Positions 8,082-15,942 of a stretch of 53,742 bases of DNA are shown here, in pieces. A program made the position numbers and the translations under genes. The notes under the pieces are model-generated. The model had not been told where the DNA came from. It ran no database searches and saw only the letters and a list, made by a program, of their open reading frames with translations. Each line of letters begins with the position of its first letter. Within the stretch, counting starts at the first letter, position 1. Source of the DNA: Planctomycetaceae bacterium (GTDB taxonomy: Bacteria > Planctomycetota > Planctomycetia > Pirellulales > UBA1268); contig CANFQO010000014.1 of the NCBI GenBank assembly GCA_947449135.1, positions 1-53,742 on the forward strand. The letters run 5' to 3'.

Positions 8082-11000
8082 CGCGGACAACGGCCGGGTA
8101 TTGCAGGGTTATGAGACCAGCGGTCTGCGGGCCAAGGCGCGTCTGGCGCTGGCCCGTCGCGATCTTCTCGAATTCATCCGCGACCGCCGCACGCTCTTCG
8201 TCACACTTCTTTTGCCGATGGCGATGTATCCCATTCTCGCTCTCTCGAGCGCTCTGGGCGTGCGGACTGCGGTCTCCGACATCGACTCCCGGGACAGGCC
8301 CAGCAATCTTGCCGTCGTGCTGTCTGGTTCGCGCCGGGATGCCAGGGCGTTCAAAGACCGTGTGGACGGATTATCGAAGCCCGAGGACGGCCGCGACATG
8401 TCCGATTGGCCAGCCTCGGTTTCCTTCGGCTTTGCAGACCCCGACAAGGCGAGAGCGGCCGTCGAAGCCGGCCAGGCCGACCTGTGGATCGAGTTGCCGA
8501 GGAGGGTGCTCGACACCCTCGATGGTGACCAGACGCTATCGATGGAAGCCCAGGGGCCAACCACGCGGGTGTTGCCGCCGCGTGTGCGGGAGCAGTTCAC
8601 AGCCGTCATGCGGCGGCTTGGTGACGACGCGCGAAGGCGGCGGATCGAGCGTGCCGCACTGCCGGACAGCCTGCTCCATCCTGTGGCTGTCCGCTTCACC
8701 GGGAAGACCGATCCGCCCGGCACGGTCTCCACCCGCAGCATCCTCCCGACCGTGGCCGGGGGCGTGTTCGTGCTGCTGGCCGTGCTCACGATGACCGGCG
8801 CGTTCTACCCCGCCATCGACGCCATCGCCGGCGAGAAGGAACGCGGCACCATCGAGACGCTCTTGATCGCACCCTGCGCGGCGATCGACATCGTGTCAGG
8901 GAAGTTTCTCGCGGTCTGGGCGGTGGCCCTGGCGACGCTGTTGGCCAATATCGTTTCGATCGTCCTCACGACGGCGGTGTCGCTCCGCTTTTTGCCGCAG
9001 GGCGAGAAACTTCTGCCGGAGGGTCATCTGCCGGTGGTGCTCACCGTGTCGCTGTTGGCGTTCATTGGCCTGTCGGCGGTGGCGGCGGCGATGTGTCTGG
9101 CCGTGACGACCGCGTCGAAAAGCGGCAAGGAGGCGCAAAACACGCTCACGCCGGTGCTGCTGTTTGCCAGCGCCCTGGCCGGTACCGGCGCGGTCAGCGA
9201 TGTGGGAAGGCACATGCTTCTGCCAGTCGTGCCATTTGCCGGTCAGGTGGCACTGGCCCGGGCGACGCTCGAATCCGACGAGCGGCCGACGCAGCGGCCC
9301 GCGACCGCCGAGGATGGGTCGGTCCCGGAGACTTCCGTCGGGTTGCCGAATCGGCCGGCGACCGCAGGGGTGCTCGAACGGCTCGTTCTGCCGCTCGCCG
9401 TCTCGCTCTGTTCGTCTGCCGTGATCGTCTGGCTGCTGTTGCGCTGGACGGCAACCATGCTCACCGACGAGGAGATTTTGTTTCGTGGGCCTGACGTGGC
9501 TGGTGGCCTCCTGACGAGGCCCGGCCGCCGCCGCCGCCCTACCGTCGCGCAGGGGTTTGCAGCACTGGCCATCGGCCTCTCTGGATTGTGGTATGCCCAG
9601 GCCATTGCGCCTGCCGATTTCGCACTGGCGATTCCGGTTCAGCAGGCCGCCGCGGTGCTGATGCCGTTGGGGCTGCTGATGGCCTGGCAGCGGGTTGATC
9701 TGCGTCGCACCTTCGCACTGCGGTGGCCGGCCGCTGCAGGAGGGGGGAAGGCAGGCGCGGGCTGGAGGACAGCGGCAAGCGTGGCCGGCGCGATGCTCGT
9801 TGGCGGTGGTCTCTTCGTTGTGGGTGCCGCGGTGCTGTTGGCCGTGCGGGGAACACACGTGTCGCCGGAGGCGAAAAGTCTGGCTGAAAAACTGATCGGG
9901 ATGATGCGTGACAAGCCGATATGGCTGTCGTGGTCGTTGATCGCCCTGCTGCCGGCCATCGGTGAAGAACTTCTCTTCAGGGGCTGGGTCCAGTCGGCAC
10001 TCGTCGGAGCCTGGCCCAGCCGCGGTCGGCAGGTGGTGGGCGTGCTGGCGCAGGCAGCCTGTTTCGCCATCTTCCATCTTCTTCCGGAACGGATGCCACA
10101 GACCTTCGCTCTTGGGCTTGTGACAGGCGTGCTGACGCTGGCCACGCGGAGCCTGCTCCCGGCGATCGCCTGCCATGCAGCGCACAATTCGATGCCGCTG
10201 GCGCTGCTCTGGCTGGCTGGTGGGCTGTCGGGACCGGTGGACACGACTTCCGCCGCGACGGCGGCCGCCACGGGCGTGAATCTGTCTGCGGGGACGCTGC
10301 TCACGGCCTTGGCGAGCGTGGCGGTGGGCACTGCCATGATCTGGCTGGCGGTGCGCGGTCGTGCGACGACCGGACTGGTTGACCGGCGTGCCACCGGTAT
10401 GTCGGCGGTCGTGCTGGCGATCGTCGTGGCAGTTGGATGTGGCCCAGCGTCGGCCGCGGACCCGGCAGCGCCGGCACCCGCCGCGGTTCCCCAGCGGTTG
10501 CGGGTGGGCGTCGTCCCGATCTCGTCCGCGGTCGAATGGAAAGGCGACAAGCCCTCGGGCGTGATGATCGATGTCTGGAACGATCTGGCGAGGCGTCTGG
10601 CTGTGGAGTCGGACTTCATCCACGTGGAAACGTTCAAACACATGATGGAAATGGTGACCTCCGGCGAGGCCGATGTGGCACTCGGGCCGATTGCGATCAC
10701 CGAAGAGCGGGAGCGGTCCTTCGACCTCACTCATCCGGTCTTCCATTCGGGGTTGCGGGTCGCCGTGCGTCAGCGGAATGCATCCGGATTCATTCCCGCG
10801 ATCGCCTCGTTCTTGTCGTGGGACTTGCTGCGACTGTTTGGTGTCGTGCTGGCGATGGTGATTGCTTCCGGCCACCTGCTCTGGTGGTTCGAAAGAGGTG
10901 GTAATCCGGAGTCGTTTCCACCGCAGTATCCGCGGGGCGTCTGGGAGGCCATCTGGTGGATCGCCTCGACGATCGTCGCCGGCGGCTGCGACAACAAGCA

Positions 11001-11490
11001 CGTCGCCACCGCCCTCGGCCGAGCGATCGCGTTTACCTGGATGGTGGGCGGGATCGTGCTGCTGGCGGCGTTTACCAGCGTGCTCACCGCCACGCTGACC
11101 GCCGAACAGGTGACGGGGAAGATCCATGGGCCCAGAGACCTGACCGGTCGCACCGTCGGCTGCGTGGAGACAGCCGTCACCGTGCAGATCATCCGGCAGC
11201 GGGGCGGCGTGCCACGGGAGTTTCCCACGATGAGCGGCGCCCTCGACGCCCTGAGCACCGGGTTCGTGGACGCGGTAGTGGGAGAAAACCAGCAGCTCAT
11301 GTACCTGACGAACCAGCCCGATCGACAGGGCATCAAATTGGTGGGGCCGATCTTCGAGTCGTTCGACTACGGCCTAGGGCTGCCCAATGGCAGCCCGCTC
11401 CGCGAGCCACTCAACATGGCGATCCTGCGGATGCGGGAGGACGGCACGTTCAGCCGCATCCGTGAGCAGTGGCTCGGCATTCACGACTAG
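8074..11490 (+). CDS. Fusion: NatB-like ABC-2 permease + CPBP intramembrane protease + ionotropic-receptor-like (GluR0-type) module
   Basis: One uninterrupted frame encodes 1138 residues in three parts. Residues 1 to about 500 are a NatB-type permease with a large extracytoplasmic loop after the first helix and the signature GEKERGTIETLLIAP near 253-268. Residues about 510-770 are a CPBP (CAAX-like) glutamic protease with EELLFRGW at 631-638, FAIFHLLP and HAAHN supplying the Glu/His motifs. A secretion-signal-like stretch follows at 776-795 (MSAVVLAIVVAVGC, lipobox-like). Residues about 809-1138 form a solute-binding fold split by two helices and a pore loop, as in GluR0 and eukaryotic glutamate receptors, with GPIAITEERERSFD as the binding-lobe motif. 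The pore filter reads TIVAGGCD at 966-973 instead of TVGYGD. Permease-CPBP fusions are known in planctomycetes; the third part is unexpected. The ATG at 8074 overlaps the ATPase gene. Confidence 0.88.
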   Translation: MHDADNGRVLQGYETSGLRAKARLALARRDLLEFIRDRRTLFVTLLLPMAMYPILALSSALGVRTAVSDIDSRDRPSNLAVVLSGSRRDARAFKDRVDGLSKPEDGRDMSDWPASVSFGFADPDKARAAVEAGQADLWIELPRRVLDTLDGDQTLSMEAQGPTTRVLPPRVREQFTAVMRRLGDDARRRRIERAALPDSLLHPVAVRFTGKTDPPGTVSTRSILPTVAGGVFVLLAVLTMTGAFYPAIDAIAGEKERGTIETLLIAPCAAIDIVSGKFLAVWAVALATLLANIVSIVLTTAVSLRFLPQGEKLLPEGHLPVVLTVSLLAFIGLSAVAAAMCLAVTTASKSGKEAQNTLTPVLLFASALAGTGAVSDVGRHMLLPVVPFAGQVALARATLESDERPTQRPATAEDGSVPETSVGLPNRPATAGVLERLVLPLAVSLCSSAVIVWLLLRWTATMLTDEEILFRGPDVAGGLLTRPGRRRRPTVAQGFAALAIGLSGLWYAQAIAPADFALAIPVQQAAAVLMPLGLLMAWQRVDLRRTFALRWPAAAGGGKAGAGWRTAASVAGAMLVGGGLFVVGAAVLLAVRGTHVSPEAKSLAEKLIGMMRDKPIWLSWSLIALLPAIGEELLFRGWVQSALVGAWPSRGRQVVGVLAQAACFAIFHLLPERMPQTFALGLVTGVLTLATRSLLPAIACHAAHNSMPLALLWLAGGLSGPVDTTSAATAAATGVNLSAGTLLTALASVAVGTAMIWLAVRGRATTGLVDRRATGMSAVVLAIVVAVGCGPASAADPAAPAPAAVPQRLRVGVVPISSAVEWKGDKPSGVMIDVWNDLARRLAVESDFIHVETFKHMMEMVTSGEADVALGPIAITEERERSFDLTHPVFHSGLRVAVRQRNASGFIPAIASFLSWDLLRLFGVVLAMVIASGHLLWWFERGGNPESFPPQYPRGVWEAIWWIASTIVAGGCDNKHVATALGRAIAFTWMVGGIVLLAAFTSVLTATLTAEQVTGKIHGPRDLTGRTVGCVETAVTVQIIRQRGGVPREFPTMSGALDALSTGFVDAVVGENQQLMYLTNQPDRQGIKLVGPIFESFDYGLGLPNGSPLREPLNMAILRMREDGTFSRIREQWLGIHD

Positions 11491-11516
11491 GCCGCATTCG
11501 ACAGACGTCGAGTGGC

Positions 11517-11599
11517 CCAAACCGCCGGGGGCGGTGAAAGCCTCCGACTCGGGGGCAGGATAGCCCTACTCGCTCCGGCTTCCACCGACCCCCGGCTCC
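11517..11599 (+). repeat. Dispersed intergenic repeat, family A copy 1
   Basis: These 83 bases match 26264-26346 at 81 positions in the same orientation. They hold nested inverted repeats: CCGCC/GGCGG at the left end, a GGGGG/CCCCC pair, and CCGACTCG at 11544-11551 facing CGAGTCGG at 11616-11623 just outside the conserved block. Both copies lie between convergent gene ends, which fits a terminator-like or REP-like role. Confidence 0.85.
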
Positions 11600-11662
11600 C
11601 GCCGAGGGCTGCTTGCGAGTCGGTACGCCACCACCGACGGCTTCGTCATCCCTGACAAGAAG

Positions 11663-11682
11663 CCCCGGGTGGAAACCCGGGG
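11663..11682. terminator. Strong hairpin between convergent genes
   Basis: A perfect 8-bp stem (CCCCGGGT/ACCCGGGG) with a GGAA tetraloop lies between the fusion gene ending at 11490 and the DUF1501 gene ending at 11787. It is placed to terminate transcription from both sides, although no T-tract follows. Confidence 0.5.
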
Positions 11683-11745
11683 ACACCGGGTCGTTGGGCG
11701 ATCCCGGATCTGTATGTCGGACGGGTCCGTGTGCACGCCCGGAGT

Positions 11746-11767
11746 CCCCCGGCTCCCGCCGAGGGCT
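11746..11767 (+). repeat. Partial second copy of family A 3' segment
   Basis: The 22 bases match 11589-11610 exactly (starting CCCCCGGCTCCC). The junction between the fusion gene and DUF1501 therefore holds one full and one partial copy of the repeat, suggesting local duplication of the element. Confidence 0.6.
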
Positions 11768-11786
11768 TCTTCGAGAGGGCACCACG

Positions 11787-13238
11787 TCAGGCCATGATCG
11801 CCGTCACCGGCTTGGCAGGCTCGACGCCGGTGAGCTTCGCATCGAGGCCCTGATATTCGACCGTGAACTTCCCGTGGTCGATGCCCAGCAGGTGGAGCAT
11901 CGTGGCATGCAGGTCGCGGACATGCACGATGTCCTTGATCGCGTTGTAGCCGAAGTCGTCAGTCTCGCCGTGGGTGATGCCCGCTTTGATGCCGCCTCCC
12001 GCCAGCGCCATGCTGAATCCCTTGATGTGGTGATCGCGGCCGATGCCATCCTTGTTGCCCTGGCCCATCGGCGTACGGCCGAATTCACCACCGATCAGAA
12101 CGAGCGTCTCGTCAAGCAGGCCGCGGCGTTCGAGGTCGACGAGCAATGCTGCGGCGGCCTGATCGGTTGGCGGGCAGATCTCCTGGAGAAACGAGTCGAT
12201 GCCGCTGTGATGGTCCCAGTCGCTGTGGTAGAGGTGCACGAAGCGGACGCCGCGTTCGACGAGCCTCCGGGCCATCAGGCAGTTGGTGCCGACGGTCGCC
12301 TTGCCAGGTTCGGCCCCGTAGAGGGCGAGCGTCTCGGCGGTTTCGTCGGAGAGGTCGGCGAGCTGAGGCACGCTCGCCTGCATCCGGAAGGCGAGTTCAT
12401 ACTGCTTCACCCGCGTGGCGATTTCGGGATCGGCAACTGAGCCGAGCCGGTGGTGTTCCAAGGCCGCCACCGTGTCGATCAGATCGCGTTGATGGGCGGC
12501 CGACACGCCGGGCGGATTGTCCACGTAATGCACGGGGGCACCGGAGGTGGTGAACTCGACCCCCTGAAACTGGCCTGGCAGGAAGCCCGAGTGCCATTGC
12601 CGCGCGGCGATCGGCTGCGGGTTGCGTCCCACCTTGCTCGTCATCACCACGAATCCGGGCAGGTCGTCAGCCTCGCTGCCGAGGCCATAGGTCACCCAGG
12701 CCCCCATGCTCGGCCGACCCGAGAGCGCCGTGCCGCAGTTCATGAAGGTGTGGGCCGGATCGTGGTTGATCTGCTCGGTCACCATGCTCCGCACGATTGC
12801 CAGCTTGTGGGAGAGACCGCCGAGCTTCGGTAGCAGGTCGCTGACAAGGGCGCCTCCTTCGCCACGCTGCGAAAATCCCGTCCTTGGCCCGAGGCAGACG
12901 AGCTTCTTTCCCTGCAGCTGCGCGATCGGCTGGCCGGCTGTCACGCTCTCCGGCATGTCCTGCCCGTCACGCTGGGCGAGTACCGGCTTGTAGTCGAAGG
13001 TTTCCAGGTGGCTCGGACCGCCGGCGAGGCAGAGGAAGATCACCGATTTGGCGCGCGGGGGATGATGCAGTGGATAGACCGCGCCTGAAGCGCGACCGGC
13101 CAGAGCCAAACTGGCCGGGGATGGCGAGCCCGCAGCCAGACCGTCTCGGGCCAGGAGTCCGGAGAGCGCGGCACCGCCGAGCGAGAGCCCGGCGCGGGCC
13201 AGGAAGGTACGTCGCTGGATCGAGAGAGGATCATTCAT
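11787..13238 (-). CDS. DUF1501 family protein (Tat-exported), pair 1
   Basis: This 483-residue DUF1501 protein belongs to the alkaline-phosphatase/sulfatase-like fold group, and its biochemical role is not established. The N-terminus IQRRTFLARAG followed by a hydrophobic segment is a twin-arginine signal, so export is likely. Family landmarks are HHPPRAKSVIFLCLAGGPSH (residues about 50-70), HDPAHTFMNCG, ERGVRFVHLYHSDWDHH, GGEFGRTPMGQ and GRDHHIKGFSMALAGGGIK. The gene begins 2 bases after the stop of the DUF1549/DUF1553 gene, the standard planctomycete arrangement. A longer frame to 13700 is rejected because it runs into that gene. The ATG at 13238 fixes the Tat signal at the start. Confidence 0.92.
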   Translation of the reverse strand: MNDPLSIQRRTFLARAGLSLGGAALSGLLARDGLAAGSPSPASLALAGRASGAVYPLHHPPRAKSVIFLCLAGGPSHLETFDYKPVLAQRDGQDMPESVTAGQPIAQLQGKKLVCLGPRTGFSQRGEGGALVSDLLPKLGGLSHKLAIVRSMVTEQINHDPAHTFMNCGTALSGRPSMGAWVTYGLGSEADDLPGFVVMTSKVGRNPQPIAARQWHSGFLPGQFQGVEFTTSGAPVHYVDNPPGVSAAHQRDLIDTVAALEHHRLGSVADPEIATRVKQYELAFRMQASVPQLADLSDETAETLALYGAEPGKATVGTNCLMARRLVERGVRFVHLYHSDWDHHSGIDSFLQEICPPTDQAAAALLVDLERRGLLDETLVLIGGEFGRTPMGQGNKDGIGRDHHIKGFSMALAGGGIKAGITHGETDDFGYNAIKDIVHVRDLHATMLHLLGIDHGKFTVEYQGLDAKLTGVEPAKPVTAIMA

Positions 13239-13240
13239 GG

Positions 13241-15730
13241 CTAATATCTGGCGATGGCCTCGTGAAGATTCAGTACGGCGCGGGCAGCCGAAGTCCACGC
13301 GGCCAATTCCAGCGGGTCGAGAGTCGTGTCGAGTGGTGCGATGCCGACGGCGAGGAGCTTGCTTGCCGACTCGGGGTCGGCCTTGAATTCGTCGCGCCGC
13401 CTCTCCAGCAGCCCCTTGGCGAGGGCGAGTTCGGTGGCATCCGGTCGGCGGGACAGCACCCGCCTCCAGAGGAACGCGATGCGGTCGTCGTCGGCCGCTC
13501 CACCCTGCAGCAAGGCGAGTTCCGCCAGCATGCGAGCCGCCTCGACGAAGGTCGGATCGTTCAAGAGCACGAGCGCCGCCTTTGGCGTGTTCGACCGCAT
13601 CCGCGTGGCGGTGCATTCTTCGCGGGTGGGCGCGTCGAACGCCAGCAATTGAGGGTGGAGGAACATCCGCTGCCAGTGCACGTAGAGCCCGCGTCGCCAC
13701 TGACTGCTATCGGTGTCGGCTGGATATTCCCGCTGCGGGAAGTTCAAGTGCTTGTAGTAACCCGCTGGCTGATAGGGATGCACGCTCGCCCCACCGAGCT
13801 GTTCACGCAGGAGCCCGCTGGCAAAGAGAGCGGTGTCACGGACGCCCTCGGCCGGCAGTCGCCAGCGGCCCTGGCGGGCAAGTAGCCGGTTGTCGGGATC
13901 CCGGGCCAGCAGTTCGTCAGACACGGATGATGACATCCGGTAGGCACGGCTCGTCACAATCGTGCGGAGGAGCTTTCTCAGGTCCCAGCCCTGCTGCATG
14001 AACTCAAGCGATAGCCGGTCGAGCAGTTCCGGATGGTCGGGCAACTCACCCTGACCACCGAGGTCACCGGTACTGCGGCAGAGCCCCGCGCCGAAGAGCA
14101 AAGCCCAGATACGGTTGGCTGTTACGCGGGCGGTGAATTCGCCCACGCCCCCGGCGGTGACGGGCGATACCAACCAGCGGGCCAGATCGGCACGGCTGGG
14201 CCGCCCATTCACGCCAACGCTCCCGAGAAACGCAGGAACGGCTGGTTCGACCAAGGGGCCTGTCTCGTCCATCCAGTTGCCCCGGGGCAGGATGCGGACG
14301 TCACGAGGCTTCTCAAGCGACTTCGTGACCATCAGTCTCCGCGCGAGACCCGCGCGTTCAAGCTGGAGCTTATCGCGTTCGATGCGGCTGCCAACGACGG
14401 TCTCGGGCTCGGGCTCCGACGGTTGGGCTCGGGGCGGTAGCACGAGTGGCGGCAGCTGGGCTTCGAGCGAGTGGATGCGGGCATCGAGTTCGGCGGCGCG
14501 GTCGCGGTCGAACGGCCCGACGACCTTCATCTCGGGCTCCCGCCTCGTCGGGATCGAATTGAGGTTCTTGCCGCCGAAGCCCCCTTTGTCCAGGTGTTTC
14601 TCGTCGTCGATGTCGGCGAAGAACGCGCCGAGCGCATGGAAGTCTTTCGCGGTGTAGGGATCGTATTTGTGGTCATGGCACTGGGCGCAGCCGATCGTTG
14701 CCCCCATCCATACTCCCGACACGTTGCGGATCCGGTCGGCCTGGTAGATCGCTCGGTATTCCTTCAGCTGCAGGCCCCCTTCGTGGGTCGTCTGCAAGAG
14801 CCGGTTGTAGCCACTCGCCAGGACCGGATCGTCGGGGTGTTCGCCGCCGGCCGGGCCGACGAGATCGCCCGCGAGCTGCAAAACGGTAAAGCGGTCGAAC
14901 GGAACATTGTCGAGGAACGCCTTGATGACCCAGTCACGGTAGGGTGAGGCGTTGTGATCCTGGTCGCCGTGGTAGCCGACGGTGTCGGCGTACCGGACGA
15001 GATCGAGCCACCAGGCGGCCAGCCGCTCGGCATGCCGCGGCGACGTGAGGAGCCTGTCGATCAGCTTCTCATAACGATCGGGATCGGTGTCGGCGCGATA
15101 GGCGTCGACCTCGCCCGGCGATGGCGGCAGCCCGGTGAGGTCGAACGTCACGCGACGGAGGAGCGTGACCGGATCGGCATCGGCGGCGGGCGTGAGGTTT
15201 TCCGACTCGAGGCCGCTGAGGACAAAGGCGTCGATCCAGTGGGCCGGCCAGTCGGTCTGCCGGATCGGCGGAGGGACATGCTGCTGGGGAATAACGAACG
15301 CCCAATGCGGCGAGTAGGGGGCTCCAGCCGCGATCCACTTGGCGAGCGTCTCCTTCTGCGCCTCTGAGAGCAGATGGTTGCTCTCGGGCGGCGGCATCAG
15401 CGAGTCGGGGTCGGTCTCGCGAATGCGGGCAATCAAGAGGCTCTCGTCCGGCCGGCCCGGCACGATGGCTCGCGCACCGCTGTCGAGTTCGGCGGTGGCT
15501 GCCGTCCTTTCGTCGAGCCGGAGGCCACCGCGGCGGTCGTGCTCGTCAGGGCCGTGGCAGGCGAAGCAGTTGTGCGACAGAATCGGCCGGACGTCCCGCG
15601 TGAAGTCGGGAACCGTGTCTGCCCCGCAGGCTGCCGTTACCCCCCACATCGCGGAGAGGGCCAGCCAGACCAGCAGGACTGGCTTCGTGCGGACAGGGGT
15701 CTGTCCGAGCAATCCAGGGGGGCTCGCCAT
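13241..15730 (-). CDS. PSCyt1/DUF1549/DUF1553 cytochrome-like secreted protein, pair 1
   Basis: The protein is about 829 residues long. A hydrophobic leader (VLLVWLALSAMWGVTAACGA) precedes a cytochrome-like domain whose heme motif is CFACHGPDE near residue 60. DUF1549 follows with FVLSGLESENLTPAADADP, VTFDLTGLPPSP and a second CxxCH in CAQCHDHKYDPY. The C-terminal DUF1553 has RVTANRIWALLFG, GDLGGQGELPDHPELLDRLS and ARQGRWRLPAEGVRD. Families of this layout are hugely expanded in planctomycetes and proposed to act on complex substrates outside the cytoplasm, but no activity is proven. I chose the ATG at 15730 to place the signal peptide at the front; the frame could start at 15844. Confidence 0.9.
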   Translation of the reverse strand: MASPPGLLGQTPVRTKPVLLVWLALSAMWGVTAACGADTVPDFTRDVRPILSHNCFACHGPDEHDRRGGLRLDERTAATAELDSGARAIVPGRPDESLLIARIRETDPDSLMPPPESNHLLSEAQKETLAKWIAAGAPYSPHWAFVIPQQHVPPPIRQTDWPAHWIDAFVLSGLESENLTPAADADPVTLLRRVTFDLTGLPPSPGEVDAYRADTDPDRYEKLIDRLLTSPRHAERLAAWWLDLVRYADTVGYHGDQDHNASPYRDWVIKAFLDNVPFDRFTVLQLAGDLVGPAGGEHPDDPVLASGYNRLLQTTHEGGLQLKEYRAIYQADRIRNVSGVWMGATIGCAQCHDHKYDPYTAKDFHALGAFFADIDDEKHLDKGGFGGKNLNSIPTRREPEMKVVGPFDRDRAAELDARIHSLEAQLPPLVLPPRAQPSEPEPETVVGSRIERDKLQLERAGLARRLMVTKSLEKPRDVRILPRGNWMDETGPLVEPAVPAFLGSVGVNGRPSRADLARWLVSPVTAGGVGEFTARVTANRIWALLFGAGLCRSTGDLGGQGELPDHPELLDRLSLEFMQQGWDLRKLLRTIVTSRAYRMSSSVSDELLARDPDNRLLARQGRWRLPAEGVRDTALFASGLLREQLGGASVHPYQPAGYYKHLNFPQREYPADTDSSQWRRGLYVHWQRMFLHPQLLAFDAPTREECTATRMRSNTPKAALVLLNDPTFVEAARMLAELALLQGGAADDDRIAFLWRRVLSRRPDATELALAKGLLERRRDEFKADPESASKLLAVGIAPLDTTLDPLELAAWTSAARAVLNLHEAIARY

Positions 15731-15942
15731 GGCCGCGGTCACCGGTGGTGGCGGGGGATTCGCAAAGCTGCAACGCCGTATTCTAGCTTCCTGGGGTGGG
15801 GAATGCCGCCGCAATTCGCTCGTTGACGGTGCCAGTCTGGGCAACTAGATTCTGGCGAGATTCCCGCGAGTTTCCCGGTCAAAAAAGGCTGGGTTCCCTG
15901 CTTTCCCGTTCCTTCCCCGCTACGAAAGGTTTCGACCAGCCC

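Noticed and set aside
8896-11127. 743-residue open frame on the minus strand under the fusion gene
   Set aside because: It is a shadow of the GC-rich codon pattern: Arg/His/Gln rich, no domains, no ribosome binding site, fully antisense to a gene with clear motifs.
8074-11490. Idea that the three-part fusion is only a sequencing error
   Set aside because: The parts are in the same frame with no homopolymer or stop relic at the junction, so a single base error cannot create it; it is still listed for verification.
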